39,195 bases of DNA from Planctomycetaceae bacterium (GTDB lineage: Bacteria > Planctomycetota > Planctomycetia > Pirellulales > Thermoguttaceae): the NCBI GenBank assembly GCA_031267635.1, contig JAIRYX010000340.1:1-39195 (forward strand). Reading direction: 5' to 3'. This document shows, piece by piece, positions 18,401 through 25,775 of this stretch; the first letter of the stretch is position 1, and every line of letters starts with the position of its first letter. The notes beneath the pieces are model-generated. The model was not told the DNA's origin, did not search any database, and worked only from the letters and a program-made list of their open reading frames with translations. The position numbers and the translations under genes were made by a program.

Positions 18401-19046
18401 CATAATGCACATCGTTGGTCGCAACGAGCGGAATACCGATCTCTTGAGCAACTTTCAGCGTGCCGTTAAGAACAAGCCGTTGGATTTCAAGACCTGCGTC
18501 TTGGATTTCTAAAAAATATCGGTCGCCAAACAAATCACGATACCATTCAGCGACCTGTTTCGCACGAGCAAAGTTATCCGCCGTGCCGTTAACCACGGCG
18601 CGGGCAAACTCGCTTCCCGCGCAACCGCTCAAACAAATAAGACCTTTATTATGTTGCCGCAATGATTCTTTGTCGATTCGCGGACGATAATAATATCCTT
18701 CGGTAAACGCCAGCGACGCTAATTGCAGCAAATTATGATAACCGTCAATGTCTTTCGCAAGGAGCGTCAAGTGGAACGAAGCGTCTTTTACCGAAGTTGC
18801 CCCGCTTTTTTCGTGACGGCTTCCCGGCGCGATATACGCCTCATAACCGATAATCGCTTTTATGCCGGCGTCTTTCGCTTTTTGATAAAACTCCAGCGCA
18901 CCATACATATTGCCATGATCCGTCAACGCAATCGCGTTCATTTCGAGTTCCTTCGCTCGACCGATGAGAGCGTCCAACTTCCCCGCGCCATCGAGCAATG
19001 AATAATGGCTGTGACAATGTAAATGAACAAATGGAATAGGCGGCAT
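15441..19046 (-). CDS. dnaE: DNA polymerase III alpha subunit
   Basis: The replicative polymerase, 1201 residues, normal length for DnaE. The N-terminal PHP domain starts HLHCHSHYSLLDG and contains LTDHGNMYGA, with most of its metal-binding residues visible. The polymerase active site has the PDIDIDF triad motif at about residues 407-413, and SGTHACAVVIS lies in the palm/fingers. A helix-hairpin-helix region and a C-terminal OB-fold (VILAGMVNSIKLAT through GIIWPEQY) follow. It works in the cytoplasm as the catalytic core of the holoenzyme. It stands alone, converging with the lipoprotein gene and followed upstream by a gene-poor 1.2-kb gap. ATG 19046 directly precedes the PHP domain. Confidence 0.97.
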   Translation of the reverse strand: MPPIPFVHLHCHSHYSLLDGAGKLDALIGRAKELEMNAIALTDHGNMYGALEFYQKAKDAGIKAIIGYEAYIAPGSRHEKSGATSVKDASFHLTLLAKDIDGYHNLLQLASLAFTEGYYYRPRIDKESLRQHNKGLICLSGCAGSEFARAVVNGTADNFARAKQVAEWYRDLFGDRYFLEIQDAGLEIQRLVLNGTLKVAQEIGIPLVATNDVHYVKREDAEIQDILLCLSTGKYRTDVNRMKMETDQLFLRSGEQMLQALPDQREAIERSQTIADSCELSLELGKRFFPTFVPPGGNSSDDYLRELCLIGLKHRYAGNEKRMPNGELSEEVMARLNRELSVIQKLGFPNYFLIVWDFVRIAEERGIHRTARGSGVGALVCYALNLSHVCPLEFDLLFERFLDENRLEAPDIDIDFDQQRRGEILDYVKEKYGHDNVAQIGTFGTMAAKMAIKDVGRALGMPLSFVNEVTKLVPEAPKMTLKKAFEQNDELQKLYDSNTEAHELLDFAKGCEGLARSSGTHACAVVISDRPLTDFLPIQSVQNKDEIVTQWAMAEVEKAGLLKMDFLGLRNLSILSQAIDIIEQTTGERIDPYRYPLNDSETYALLCRGETKGVFQLEGGGIRELLQRMKPDSFRDVIATLALYRPGPLEGGMVDQYIDVKHGRKQAEYPHPIMKEVLEETHGVMVYQEQIMRIMNRLGGVPLAAAYTCIKAISKKKEAVIAKAKGDFIEGVQKNGLSKEEGEHLFELIQKFAGYGFNKSHSTAYALIAYMTAYLKAHYPVEFMASLLCGDISNRNFTKKDSTVEHLEDCQRMGIEVVPPDVNASHQLYFVKDGKIHFSLIAIKGCNEYAANAIVAARKNGGPFRSLFDFCERVPNTVCIRSTVEILIKAGAFDSLGYKRAQLMQILDKAYFSAITVSNDRAIGQRSLFEEMNAEENANMQPETAAAITGLPEVDEWPDKEKSMYEKEVLGFYLSTHPLKQYSEQFKSLRSHSTEEALTLPDRTEVILAGMVNSIKLATTKNPKPDKPNQYAMFDFEDMDGMIRGIIWPEQYALYSHLVKSDSVVIAAGKIDKSRSQTDSDANVVVERLLTLEEAQTMLTRGVTIVISESHGEETLRKLYEIVRGYPGASDFELNIRFNDGRLALMKCKSGITLNAELRRRVTELLGESSYKLIAAPKRAFHNNNGNKSYRTNGSNWQKRG

Positions 19047-19175
19047 GATATTAAGATCAAAATTAAAAGGTAAAAATTAGAAACGGAAGAGACTTTTCAC
19101 TTGCCCGATTATCTCATATTTCAAACATCACGCAACCAGTCATCAAAATTTTTCTTGTTGTTTGACGACCGTTTT

Positions 19176-19304
19176 TCATACATTCCGCCGTAAAAAAGCA
19201 CCGCTTATTCGTTGCTGAACTCCTAAGTATTCATGGAGTTTATCGACGACATAAAAGTACAATTTTCCGCCGTGAGAAGTAGCGTTGCCCAACAATCGAC
19301 TCAA
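19176..19304 (-). CDS. Putative microprotein, copy A (42 aa)
   Basis: TTG 19304 stands 2-4 nt behind a GGGGAGGAG run and opens a 42-residue frame containing SHGGKLYFYVVDKLHEYLGV and ending near QRISGAFLRRNV. Copy B at 19924-20058 shares S-H-G, L-x-FYV, KL-x-E-x-LGVQQRI-x-G-x-FL and NV, with scattered substitutions and the same C-terminal end. Conservation of the frame with varied codons suggests coding. The short spacing and TTG start are weak points, and decayed fragments of one larger gene are possible. I do not recognise the family. Confidence 0.35.
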   Translation of the reverse strand: MSRLLGNATSHGGKLYFYVVDKLHEYLGVQQRISGAFLRRNV

Positions 19305-19693
19305 TACTCCTCCCCGGCGCTAAACAAAAATCAAAAGAATTATTGAAAATCTGGTAAATTAGGGACTAAATTCAATTTGTCTGTAAATTTTACCTAATCC
19401 CTTAAAGCTCCTTGCGTCTCAAATATTCCTTTTAATTATAGGTATAATAGGAATTTTAGAAAATTAGGGGATAGGACGAGTTTTCTGAAAAAGAAGGAAA
19501 AAAGCCAAAAAAAGAAGAGGAAATACCAGACAAAGAAGGAGAAAAACTCTCTAAAGAAGCATAATAACCTGAAAAGTTTATCTAAAGATCCAAAAGCAAA
19601 ATTTTATTTATTTTTCTTGCCTCTTGAACCCCCTAAAGTCCCAATTATTCCAAATATCTCTTTGAGAACATTTTTTTTCCCTTTGAGAGCCAT

Positions 19694-19761
19694 TTCGGGG
19701 ATTCCCGATGATTTATCGGGGATTCCCGATGACTTATCGGGGACTCCCGATGGCTTATCGG
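19694..19761. repeat. Three-unit 21-bp tandem repeat, each unit a hairpin
   Basis: Units of about 21 bp each contain CCCGAT-N5-ATCGGG, a perfect 6-bp stem with a 5-nt loop (the loop varies: GATTT, GACTT, GGCTT). The 21-bp period keeps a heptad peptide frame open on both strands (PDKSSGI on the minus strand), but no credible start codon serves either frame. Confidence 0.75.
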
Positions 19762-19923
19762 GAGCAACGCAAATGTCGTCCAAATGAATATATGGAATAT
19801 GCGTAATTTTAGACAACTAGAAAAAATTTACGGATAAATAGAATTTACGACCCGAATTATCAGAAATTCAATCATCTTTCTTGTCAATGGACACAAGAGA
19901 ATCCGTAAAATCTATGAATAAGA

Positions 19924-20058
19924 TCAATCTACATTCCACGGTAGGAAATTGCCGTTTATTCGTTGCTGAACTCCTAATGATTCATCGAGTTTATAGATGA
20001 CATAAAAGCGCAATGCCTCGCCGTGAGATGGATCGTGACTCAGCGCATCAATTGACAT
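19924..20058 (-). CDS. Putative microprotein, copy B (44 aa)
   Basis: ATG 20058 follows AAGG at 5 nt and opens MSIDALSHDPSHGEALRFYV, continuing through YKLDESLGVQQRINGNF and ending WNVD. It parallels copy A at 19176-19304 residue by residue from SHG to the C-terminus. The frame is open further upstream to a TTG at 20124 (66 aa), but ATG 20058 has the better context. A 22-bp stretch is identical in the two copies. The function is unknown, and no membrane segment is visible. Confidence 0.38.
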   Translation of the reverse strand: MSIDALSHDPSHGEALRFYVIYKLDESLGVQQRINGNFLPWNVD

Positions 20059-20231
20059 AGAAACCTTATTGCGAGATAATTTCAGGAAGTCAGGAAGAAA
20101 TGTCCTCCCAATTTCACAATTCAAAACTCAAAAGAGAACAACGATGTTCACAAACTTTCGCAAATATGTCTTACTAATTTTATGAATTCTGCCTCGTGCT
20201 GTGTCAATCCTACAATCAATATTTCAGAACG

Positions 20232-21548
20232 ATGATGAATCAAACAACACATTCTTACGGCTATTGGCGGTTTCGCATTTTATATTCGACAATGCTTGGA
20301 TATATTTTCTTTTATTTTATCCGTAAAAATATTTCGATGGCAATGCCGATGATTGAAGAGAGTCTCGGTATCAGTAAAATCCAGCTCGGCTTATTTCTGA
20401 CGCTTCACGGTATTCTGTACGGCGTTTCCCGATTCTTCAACGGCGTTATCGCCGACCGTCTTAATCCGCGATGGTTCATGGGGATTGGGTTATTGTTTTG
20501 TGCGATTGCCAATTTCGGATTCGGCATGAGCAGCGCGGTTTGGACGATGGGGATGTTTTGGCTGATGAACGGCTGGTTTCAAGGGATGGGATTTCCTCCG
20601 TGCGCGAAAAGTTTAACGCATTGGTTTGCCGCCGAAGAACGCGGGGTTAAGTTTTCGATTTGGAACACATCGCATTCTCTCGGCGCAGGGCTTGTATTTC
20701 TTCTCAACGCCGCGATTTTATTGTACGTTCATAATTGGCGTTTTTGCTTTTTTATTCCGGGCTCGTTAGGAGTTTTGGGCGCGTTCATTCTCTTTAACCG
20801 GCTGTGCGATACGCCTGAATCTATGGGGCTGGAGCCGGTCGAAAAGTATTACGCGGAGAAACGCAACCGTGCCGTCGAAACCGTATCGCCGGAAAACGTT
20901 TCGGCAAACGCCAATGAAAGCTTGAGAGCAACATTATACAAGTATGTTTTTTCAAATCCGGCGATTTGGGTGGTCAGTTTAGCGAATTTCTTCGTTTATA
21001 TTGTCCGTTTTTCGATTCTGGATTGGGCGCCGACCTTTCTGAAAGAGATCAAACATATCGACATAACATCCGCCGGCGTTGTCAGCAGTTGTTATGAACT
21101 GATCGGCGTTTGCGGAATGTTATGCAGCGGTCTTTTGATGGATCGCGTCTTTCACGGACGCGGCTCGAAAGTATGTTTTCTTTATATGCTTGGCTGCACT
21201 GTGACGATGGCGTTTTTTTGGTGGGCAAATTCTTCATCAATTGTCGCGAACGCTTTATTCCTTTCCGTACTGGGATTTTTCAGTTACGGTCCGCAATGTT
21301 TAATCGGCGTCATTGTCGCCAACGTTGCAACGAAAAAAGCGGCGGCGGCGGCAAACGGACTCACCGGTATCTGGGGATATATGAGCGTCGTTGTTACCGG
21401 TTGGGGAATCGGTTGGGTCGCGGAGTATTACGACTGGAACGTTGTTTTTCTTTGTTTGATCGGAGCGTCGTTCCTTGCAATGATTTTGTTCCTTTTTTCA
21501 TGGAACGCTATCGCACCGGAACAAATAGAGAAAAAAGATCCGGCATAA
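20232..21548 (+). CDS. MFS transporter of the organophosphate:phosphate antiporter (GlpT/UhpT) type
   Basis: About 438 residues with 12 predicted membrane helices. The N-terminal half shows the OPA-family pattern: YFIRKNISMAMPMIEESLGI, then LGLFLTLHGILYGVSRFFNG and a D-R-L-N-P loop 2-3 motif, followed by GWFQGMGFPPCAKSLTHWF. Members exchange sugar phosphates, glycerol-3-phosphate or phosphoglycerate for phosphate across the inner membrane; which one cannot be told here. A GTG at 20196 would add 12 residues, but the double ATG at 20232/20235 fits the family's N-terminus better. It precedes vorB by 198 bp on the same strand, with no obvious functional link. Confidence 0.85.
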   Translation: MMNQTTHSYGYWRFRILYSTMLGYIFFYFIRKNISMAMPMIEESLGISKIQLGLFLTLHGILYGVSRFFNGVIADRLNPRWFMGIGLLFCAIANFGFGMSSAVWTMGMFWLMNGWFQGMGFPPCAKSLTHWFAAEERGVKFSIWNTSHSLGAGLVFLLNAAILLYVHNWRFCFFIPGSLGVLGAFILFNRLCDTPESMGLEPVEKYYAEKRNRAVETVSPENVSANANESLRATLYKYVFSNPAIWVVSLANFFVYIVRFSILDWAPTFLKEIKHIDITSAGVVSSCYELIGVCGMLCSGLLMDRVFHGRGSKVCFLYMLGCTVTMAFFWWANSSSIVANALFLSVLGFFSYGPQCLIGVIVANVATKKAAAAANGLTGIWGYMSVVVTGWGIGWVAEYYDWNVVFLCLIGASFLAMILFLFSWNAIAPEQIEKKDPA

Positions 21549-21746
21549 TGAAATTCAATAGAAATCAATCGTTCCGGTCGTTTGTTGAAAGACATTGAGC
21601 TGGGACTTTTATGGTCTCGTCTCAAATTTTTCTCCTCTATTTCAAGGAAAATCAATTCTGGTATAATCACCGAAATAAAATTTATTCAAATTCTTCTCTA
21701 TGTTTTTCCTGTTTCATTCCTTTCTTGACAAGAGCAAAGGCGTAAT

Positions 21747-22805
21747 ATGAAAAAATTTGTCAAAGGCAACGAAGCGGTTGTTATCGGCGCGCTGGTTGCC
21801 GGATGCGACGCTTATTTTGGTTATCCGATTACTCCGGCGAGCGAAATTGCGCATTCGGCGGCGGAGTATTTTTTGAAACTGGGAAAAATTTTTATTCAGG
21901 CAGAATGTGAAACGGCTTCGATCAATATGATTTTCGGAGCGTCGGCAAGCGGTTTACGGGTGCTGACCGCGTCAAGCGGACCCGGTATCAGTCTCAAACA
22001 GGAAGGCGTGTCGTTTATCGCCGGATGCGAATTGCCGATTGTCATCGCCGATGTTATGCGCGCCGGTCCCGGACTCGGCAATATCGGACCCGAACAAGGC
22101 GATTACAATCAAGTCGTCAAAGGCGGCGGACATGGTAATTACCACGTGATTGTCCTTGCCCCAAACAGCGTTCACGAAATGTATCACATGACGATTCAGG
22201 CGTTTGAACTTGCGGACAAATACCGGACGCCGGTGTATCTTCTTTCCGACGCGACGCTGGGGCAGATGATGGAGCCGATTGACATTGTTGAAATGCCAAC
22301 GAATACCATTACCAAAGAGTGGAAACTTGACGCAACATCGGAGACGAATAACAATTTACTGACGTCCATTTTTTTGGGCTATGACGACTTGGAAACACTG
22401 ATAATGCGTCTTGAGAATAAGTACCGCGAAATCGAGGAAAAGGAAGCGGATGCGGAAACCTATTTCACGGAAGACGCGGAACTCGTATTGACCGGTTACG
22501 GCATTGTGAGCCGCCTTTTACGGACGGTGGTCGATACGTTGCGTGCGGAAGGTCATCGTGTCGGCATGGTGCGACCGAAAACGCTTTACCCGTTTCCTAA
22601 AAAGGCGTACCATGAACACGTCAGCAACAGCGCGCGGTTTCTCGTGGTGGAATTGAGTCTCGGGCAATTTGTCCATGACGTTCAATTGGCGTTACCGTTG
22701 CGGCAGGTCGATCTTTGCTACCGTGTCGGCGGCAACGTTCCGGCAGAGCAAGAGATTTACCACAAGGCGTTGAAACTTCTGGAAGTAGGAAAGACAAGCG
22801 GTTAA
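21747..22805 (+). CDS. vorB: 2-oxoacid:ferredoxin oxidoreductase alpha subunit (VorB type)
   Basis: 352 residues, usual length for VorB/KorA-like alpha subunits. It starts KGNEAVVIGALVAGCDAYFG and YPITPASEI, the pyrimidine-binding domain signature. LTASSGPGISLKQEGVSFI, AGPGLGNIGPEQGDY and the C-terminal domain II (ELVLTGYGIVSR, then VRPKTLYPFP) follow. The enzyme oxidises a 2-oxoacid (2-oxoisovalerate or 2-oxoglutarate) to its CoA ester, reducing ferredoxin, in the anaerobic cytoplasm. The TPP-binding beta subunit and the gamma subunit that normally adjoin it are not in the window; about 530 bp of non-coding DNA follows. Electron flow to the hydrogenase at 23829 would be plausible. Confidence 0.9.
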   Translation: MKKFVKGNEAVVIGALVAGCDAYFGYPITPASEIAHSAAEYFLKLGKIFIQAECETASINMIFGASASGLRVLTASSGPGISLKQEGVSFIAGCELPIVIADVMRAGPGLGNIGPEQGDYNQVVKGGGHGNYHVIVLAPNSVHEMYHMTIQAFELADKYRTPVYLLSDATLGQMMEPIDIVEMPTNTITKEWKLDATSETNNNLLTSIFLGYDDLETLIMRLENKYREIEEKEADAETYFTEDAELVLTGYGIVSRLLRTVVDTLRAEGHRVGMVRPKTLYPFPKKAYHEHVSNSARFLVVELSLGQFVHDVQLALPLRQVDLCYRVGGNVPAEQEIYHKALKLLEVGKTSG

Positions 22806-22981
22806 TTTCTCTCGGGATATTCTGAAAACCGCATGAACTTACGAATTTTATTGTTCGGAATTGTTTTGGGTTATTTTCGTGACGCGGTTGAACCAAGTCC
22901 ATCGCCAAACAAAGAAATTTTTTGAAATATTCTCGTTTTAATATGGTTACAAAATAGTTATGTGGAACACGAGCAAGGATT

Positions 22982-23090
22982 TCACGGTTCGGTGCAGGCG
23001 TCAAATGTACGACGTCGGGCGTGGGCGTTATTGCATAACTACCGTGATTGGCGTCCGAACGCCTGCAAACTGAATGACAACGCCCGACGT
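22982..23090. ncRNA. Candidate structured RNA with pseudoknot-like pairing
   Basis: Three exact complementary pairs occur in the same order rather than nested: TCACGGT (22982-22988) with ACCGTGA (23041-23047), TGCAGGCGT (22993-23001) with ACGCCTGCA (23059-23067), and ACGTCGGGCG (23012-23021) with CGCCCGACGT (23081-23090). Two small hairpins, GTTAT-TGC-ATAAC (23027-23039) and GGCGT-CCGA-ACGCC (23050-23063), lie between. The region is GC-richer than the surrounding intergenic DNA and follows vorB. No known RNA family is recognised, and the type call is tentative. Confidence 0.3.
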
Positions 23091-23214
23091 CCCGCAGAAA
23101 GACGAAACAAAAAACTCTACGCCGAAAATTGGCTCGAACATCTATTCGTCTCTTCATCGCAACTTCCAACCACCCCTCCAAAAAGTGAAATAATCAGAAC
23201 ATTTTTGAATGCTC

Positions 23215-23242
23215 TTGTCTTTCTCCCTTTTGTCGTTATAAT
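23215..23242 (+). promoter_or_regulatory. Sigma-70-type promoter of the small membrane protein gene
   Basis: TTGTCT (23215-23220), a 16-bp spacer and a perfect TATAAT (23237-23242), about 100 bp upstream of ATG 23341. Confidence 0.55.
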
Positions 23243-23340
23243 ACGCTCATACCTCGTGAAATTGTACAAAATGGCACCCCCCAAACAATACCGGTTTTGT
23301 ATCGATTACTTTCTGGGCAGCGTCTAATATTAATACTTTT

Positions 23341-23652
23341 ATGAAAAGAAAAAAGCGTTGGATTATTGGAATGTTAGTAGCGTGCTTGCTTTTACTTCCT
23401 TTCGTGATTTTCATAATCAGAAACGGCAGTCAGCAAGCATTACCTAATGATACTGATTATGCAGAAGGGGAACGTTACGCAAAAGAAACTTACTATAACA
23501 TTCTGCATCGGCAAGGATATTTTCAATTAGAAAAAAAAACGATTCTTCAATACTTGAACGTTTATTCATTACCAAAAAATGAAATAAATAAAAATATTCA
23601 CTATGACGATATAACGAAATTGTTTACGTCAGAATCAAACATTAAAACTTAA
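23341..23652 (+). CDS. Small single-pass membrane protein of unknown function
   Basis: 103 residues. The N-terminus is strongly basic (MKRKKRW) followed by one hydrophobic helix (IIGMLVACLLLLPFVIFII), so the remaining ~75 residues should lie outside the cytoplasm. The soluble part is charged and rich in Tyr/Asn/Lys (YAEGERYAKETYYNILH), with no motif I recognise. Codon use is more AT-rich than in the flanking metabolic genes, which may point to recent acquisition. A TATAAT promoter lies about 100 bp upstream. It stands alone between vorB and the hydrogenase gene. Confidence 0.6.
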   Translation: MKRKKRWIIGMLVACLLLLPFVIFIIRNGSQQALPNDTDYAEGERYAKETYYNILHRQGYFQLEKKTILQYLNVYSLPKNEINKNIHYDDITKLFTSESNIKT

Positions 23653-23828
23653 CTAAAAACGGGTAAAGTAAATGCATATTGGGAATTATGTATGCAAAAC
23701 AGTTCCCGATTTACTATTTACTCTATGGAGCTAATCTTAACGATTTTTACAAGAAACAACAAATCATTATTTTCACTTACAAATTAAGTTGGAAATAATA
23801 AAATTTTTGAAAGCGAGGTAAGCATAAC

Positions 23829-25553
23829 ATGATAAAAATTGAAATTAACGGTCATGAGCACGAAGCGCAGGAAGGTGAACTTCTTCTTCACGCGATTCGG
23901 CGGGTCGGTTTGAATGTGCCGACGCTTTGCAATATGGATGGTCTGCCGCCGAGCGGCGCGTGCCGTATGTGCGTTGTGGAAGTAGAAGGTCAACGCGGTT
24001 TGACGCCAAGTTGTGCGTTTCCGGTGTTCAACGGAATGAAAGTCAATACCAATTCCAACCGCGCGGTCGAAGCCCGCAAAGCGATTATCGAATTGTTGCT
24101 GGCGAATCATCCCGACGATTGCTTTTATTGCGAGCGTAACGGCTCGTGTCAGTTGCAGGAGCTTGCCGAATCGCACGGCGTGCGGACGCGGCGGTTCATC
24201 GGTCAAAAGAACGAACATCCGCTCGACAACTCCGGCGTTTCCATTGTCCGCGATCCCGCTAAGTGCATTTTGTGCGGAAAATGCGTGCGTGCCTGCGAAG
24301 AAATTCAAGGCGTAGCGTGTATTGATTTTATCGGACGCGGCTCTTCCGCCATCATCGGTACAGCGTTCAACGAGGGATTGAACGTTTCCAGTTGCGTCAA
24401 CTGCGGACAATGCGTTGCGGTGTGTCCGACCGGCGCACTGCTCGGCAAGAGTCACATCAAACGTGTTTTGGACGCGATTGAAGATCCGAATTTGTATGTT
24501 ACGATTCAACACGCACCGTCCGTTTCGATTTCGCTTGGCGAAGAGTGCGGCGTTCCTATCGGACAAGATGTTATGGGCGTGATGCACGCGGCAATGCGGC
24601 GGCTTGGATTCGACGCAGTGTTCGATACGAGTTTCAGCGCGGACATGACAATTATGGAAGAAGCGTCGGAACTTGTGAACCGTGTAAAAACCGGCGGCGT
24701 TCTGCCGATGTTTACGAGTTGTTCGCCCGGCTGGATTAAGTATGTCGAAACATTTTTCCCGGATTTCATTCCGAACCTTTCGACTTGCAAAAGCCCGATG
24801 CAAATGCTTGCGCCGGTTGTCAAAACGTTTTATGCGCAGCGTAAAGGACTTGATCCGAAGAATATTTTCAGCGTTGCCGCGATGCCGTGTACCGCGAAAA
24901 AATTTGAAGCTGACCGCCCCGAAATGGGACGCGATGGTTATCGTGATACCGATGCGGTTTTGACGACTCGCGAACTGGGACAATTAATTCGTATGTATGG
25001 AATCAATTTGAGCGAATTAGAACCGGAACCTGCTGATACGCCGTTTGGCGTGCGAAGTACCGCTGGAAAGATTTTCGGCGCGACCGGCGGCGTGATGGAA
25101 GCGGCGATCCGTACCGCGTATTTCTTGTTGACCGGCGGCGAGTTGCCGAATCTCAAAGTGCAGGCGGTTCGCGGCTTGGACGGCGTCAAAGAAGCGCATC
25201 TCGACGTAAACGGCTTGAATGTCGGCGTTGCGGTAGTCAACGGACTTGGGAACGCCAAACGATTATTGGAAGCGATTCGTTCCGGCGAAAAAACCGATTT
25301 GCATTTCGTCGAAGTGATGACTTGTCCGGGCGGATGCGTCGGCGGCGGCGGTCAACCCTACGGCACAACCCGCGAAAAAGTGATTGCACGGGCGCAAACG
25401 TTGTATAACATCGACGCATGCGAAACATTGCGAGTTTCGCATAAGAATCCTGAACTGAAACAGTTATACGACGAATTTCTCGGCACGCCCAACGGCGAAA
25501 AAGCTCATGAATTACTGCACACGTTCTACCACGAACGCGAAGTGCTTTTGTAG
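23829..25553 (+). CDS. [FeFe] hydrogenase catalytic subunit
   Basis: 574 residues with the full modular layout. An N-terminal 2Fe-2S domain (LCNMDGLPPSGACRMCVVEV) comes first, then a His/Cys 4Fe-4S site (HPDDCFYC...C), then two 4Fe-4S ferredoxin motifs (CILCGKCVRAC, CVNCGQCVAVCPTGAL). The H-cluster domain has L1 TSCSPGW (296-302), L2 MPCTAKKFE (352-360) and L3 CPGGCVGGGGQP (C499, C503). It interconverts protons and H2, probably with NADH and/or ferredoxin as donor, in the cytoplasm. L1 has Ser at 299 where many enzymes have a second Cys. The NuoE/NuoF-like partners and the HydEFG maturases are not in the window. A receiver-domain protein follows at 25776. Confidence 0.93.
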   Translation: MIKIEINGHEHEAQEGELLLHAIRRVGLNVPTLCNMDGLPPSGACRMCVVEVEGQRGLTPSCAFPVFNGMKVNTNSNRAVEARKAIIELLLANHPDDCFYCERNGSCQLQELAESHGVRTRRFIGQKNEHPLDNSGVSIVRDPAKCILCGKCVRACEEIQGVACIDFIGRGSSAIIGTAFNEGLNVSSCVNCGQCVAVCPTGALLGKSHIKRVLDAIEDPNLYVTIQHAPSVSISLGEECGVPIGQDVMGVMHAAMRRLGFDAVFDTSFSADMTIMEEASELVNRVKTGGVLPMFTSCSPGWIKYVETFFPDFIPNLSTCKSPMQMLAPVVKTFYAQRKGLDPKNIFSVAAMPCTAKKFEADRPEMGRDGYRDTDAVLTTRELGQLIRMYGINLSELEPEPADTPFGVRSTAGKIFGATGGVMEAAIRTAYFLLTGGELPNLKVQAVRGLDGVKEAHLDVNGLNVGVAVVNGLGNAKRLLEAIRSGEKTDLHFVEVMTCPGGCVGGGGQPYGTTREKVIARAQTLYNIDACETLRVSHKNPELKQLYDEFLGTPNGEKAHELLHTFYHEREVLL

Positions 25554-25569
25554 GATTTAAATCAGATTA

Positions 25570-25734
25570 CAGATTCCAGACGCCAGTGTTGGTTTTTCAT
25601 ATTTTCATCTATTGGAAACTAACGCCTGTATCTGAAAGTCTGTGTTATTAAGTAAGAAAGGTGATAGGTCAGATGACGATGTTCATGTTCCATGCTTTCA
25701 TATATTGTAAACCAATGCTGGAATCCGGCATCTG
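25570..25734. repeat. Imperfect inverted repeat between hydrogenase and receiver gene
   Basis: Arms of about 26 bp (25570-25595, with CCAGTGTTGGTTT; and 25709-25734, with AAACCAATGCTGG) are complementary with several mismatches and enclose about 110 bp. It could form a long stem in the transcript between the two plus-strand genes. Confidence 0.45.
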
Positions 25735-25775
25735 CAACCTGTCGCCTCAACAATAGCCCGAAAGGACATTAAAAT

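Larger units (their letters stand above)
19047..20231. other. Gene-poor region with microORFs and a tandem repeat
   Basis: No normal-sized gene. It holds two related microORFs (19176-19304 and 19924-20058, minus strand) and a three-unit 21-bp tandem repeat (about 19694-19761). A lysine/glutamate-rich open stretch on the plus strand (19475-19566, SEKEGKKPKKEEE) lacks a start codon and may be a gene remnant. Confidence 0.5.

Noticed and set aside
19690-19765. Short array of direct repeats considered as a CRISPR
   Set aside because: Units are contiguous with no spacers, only three copies, and no cas genes nearby.
19604-19816. Minus-strand frame carrying PDKSSGI repeats
   Set aside because: It starts only at TTG without a ribosome binding site; the repeat keeps frames open on both strands, so openness is not evidence of coding.
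22962-23327. 121-codon plus-strand frame after vorB
   Set aside because: It crosses the structured inverted segments and the promoter of the next gene; no domain and no start context.
23784-24983. Open frame of about 400 codons on the strand opposite the hydrogenase gene
   Set aside because: Arg/His/Phe-rich shadow of a well-supported gene; no domain and no ribosome binding site.
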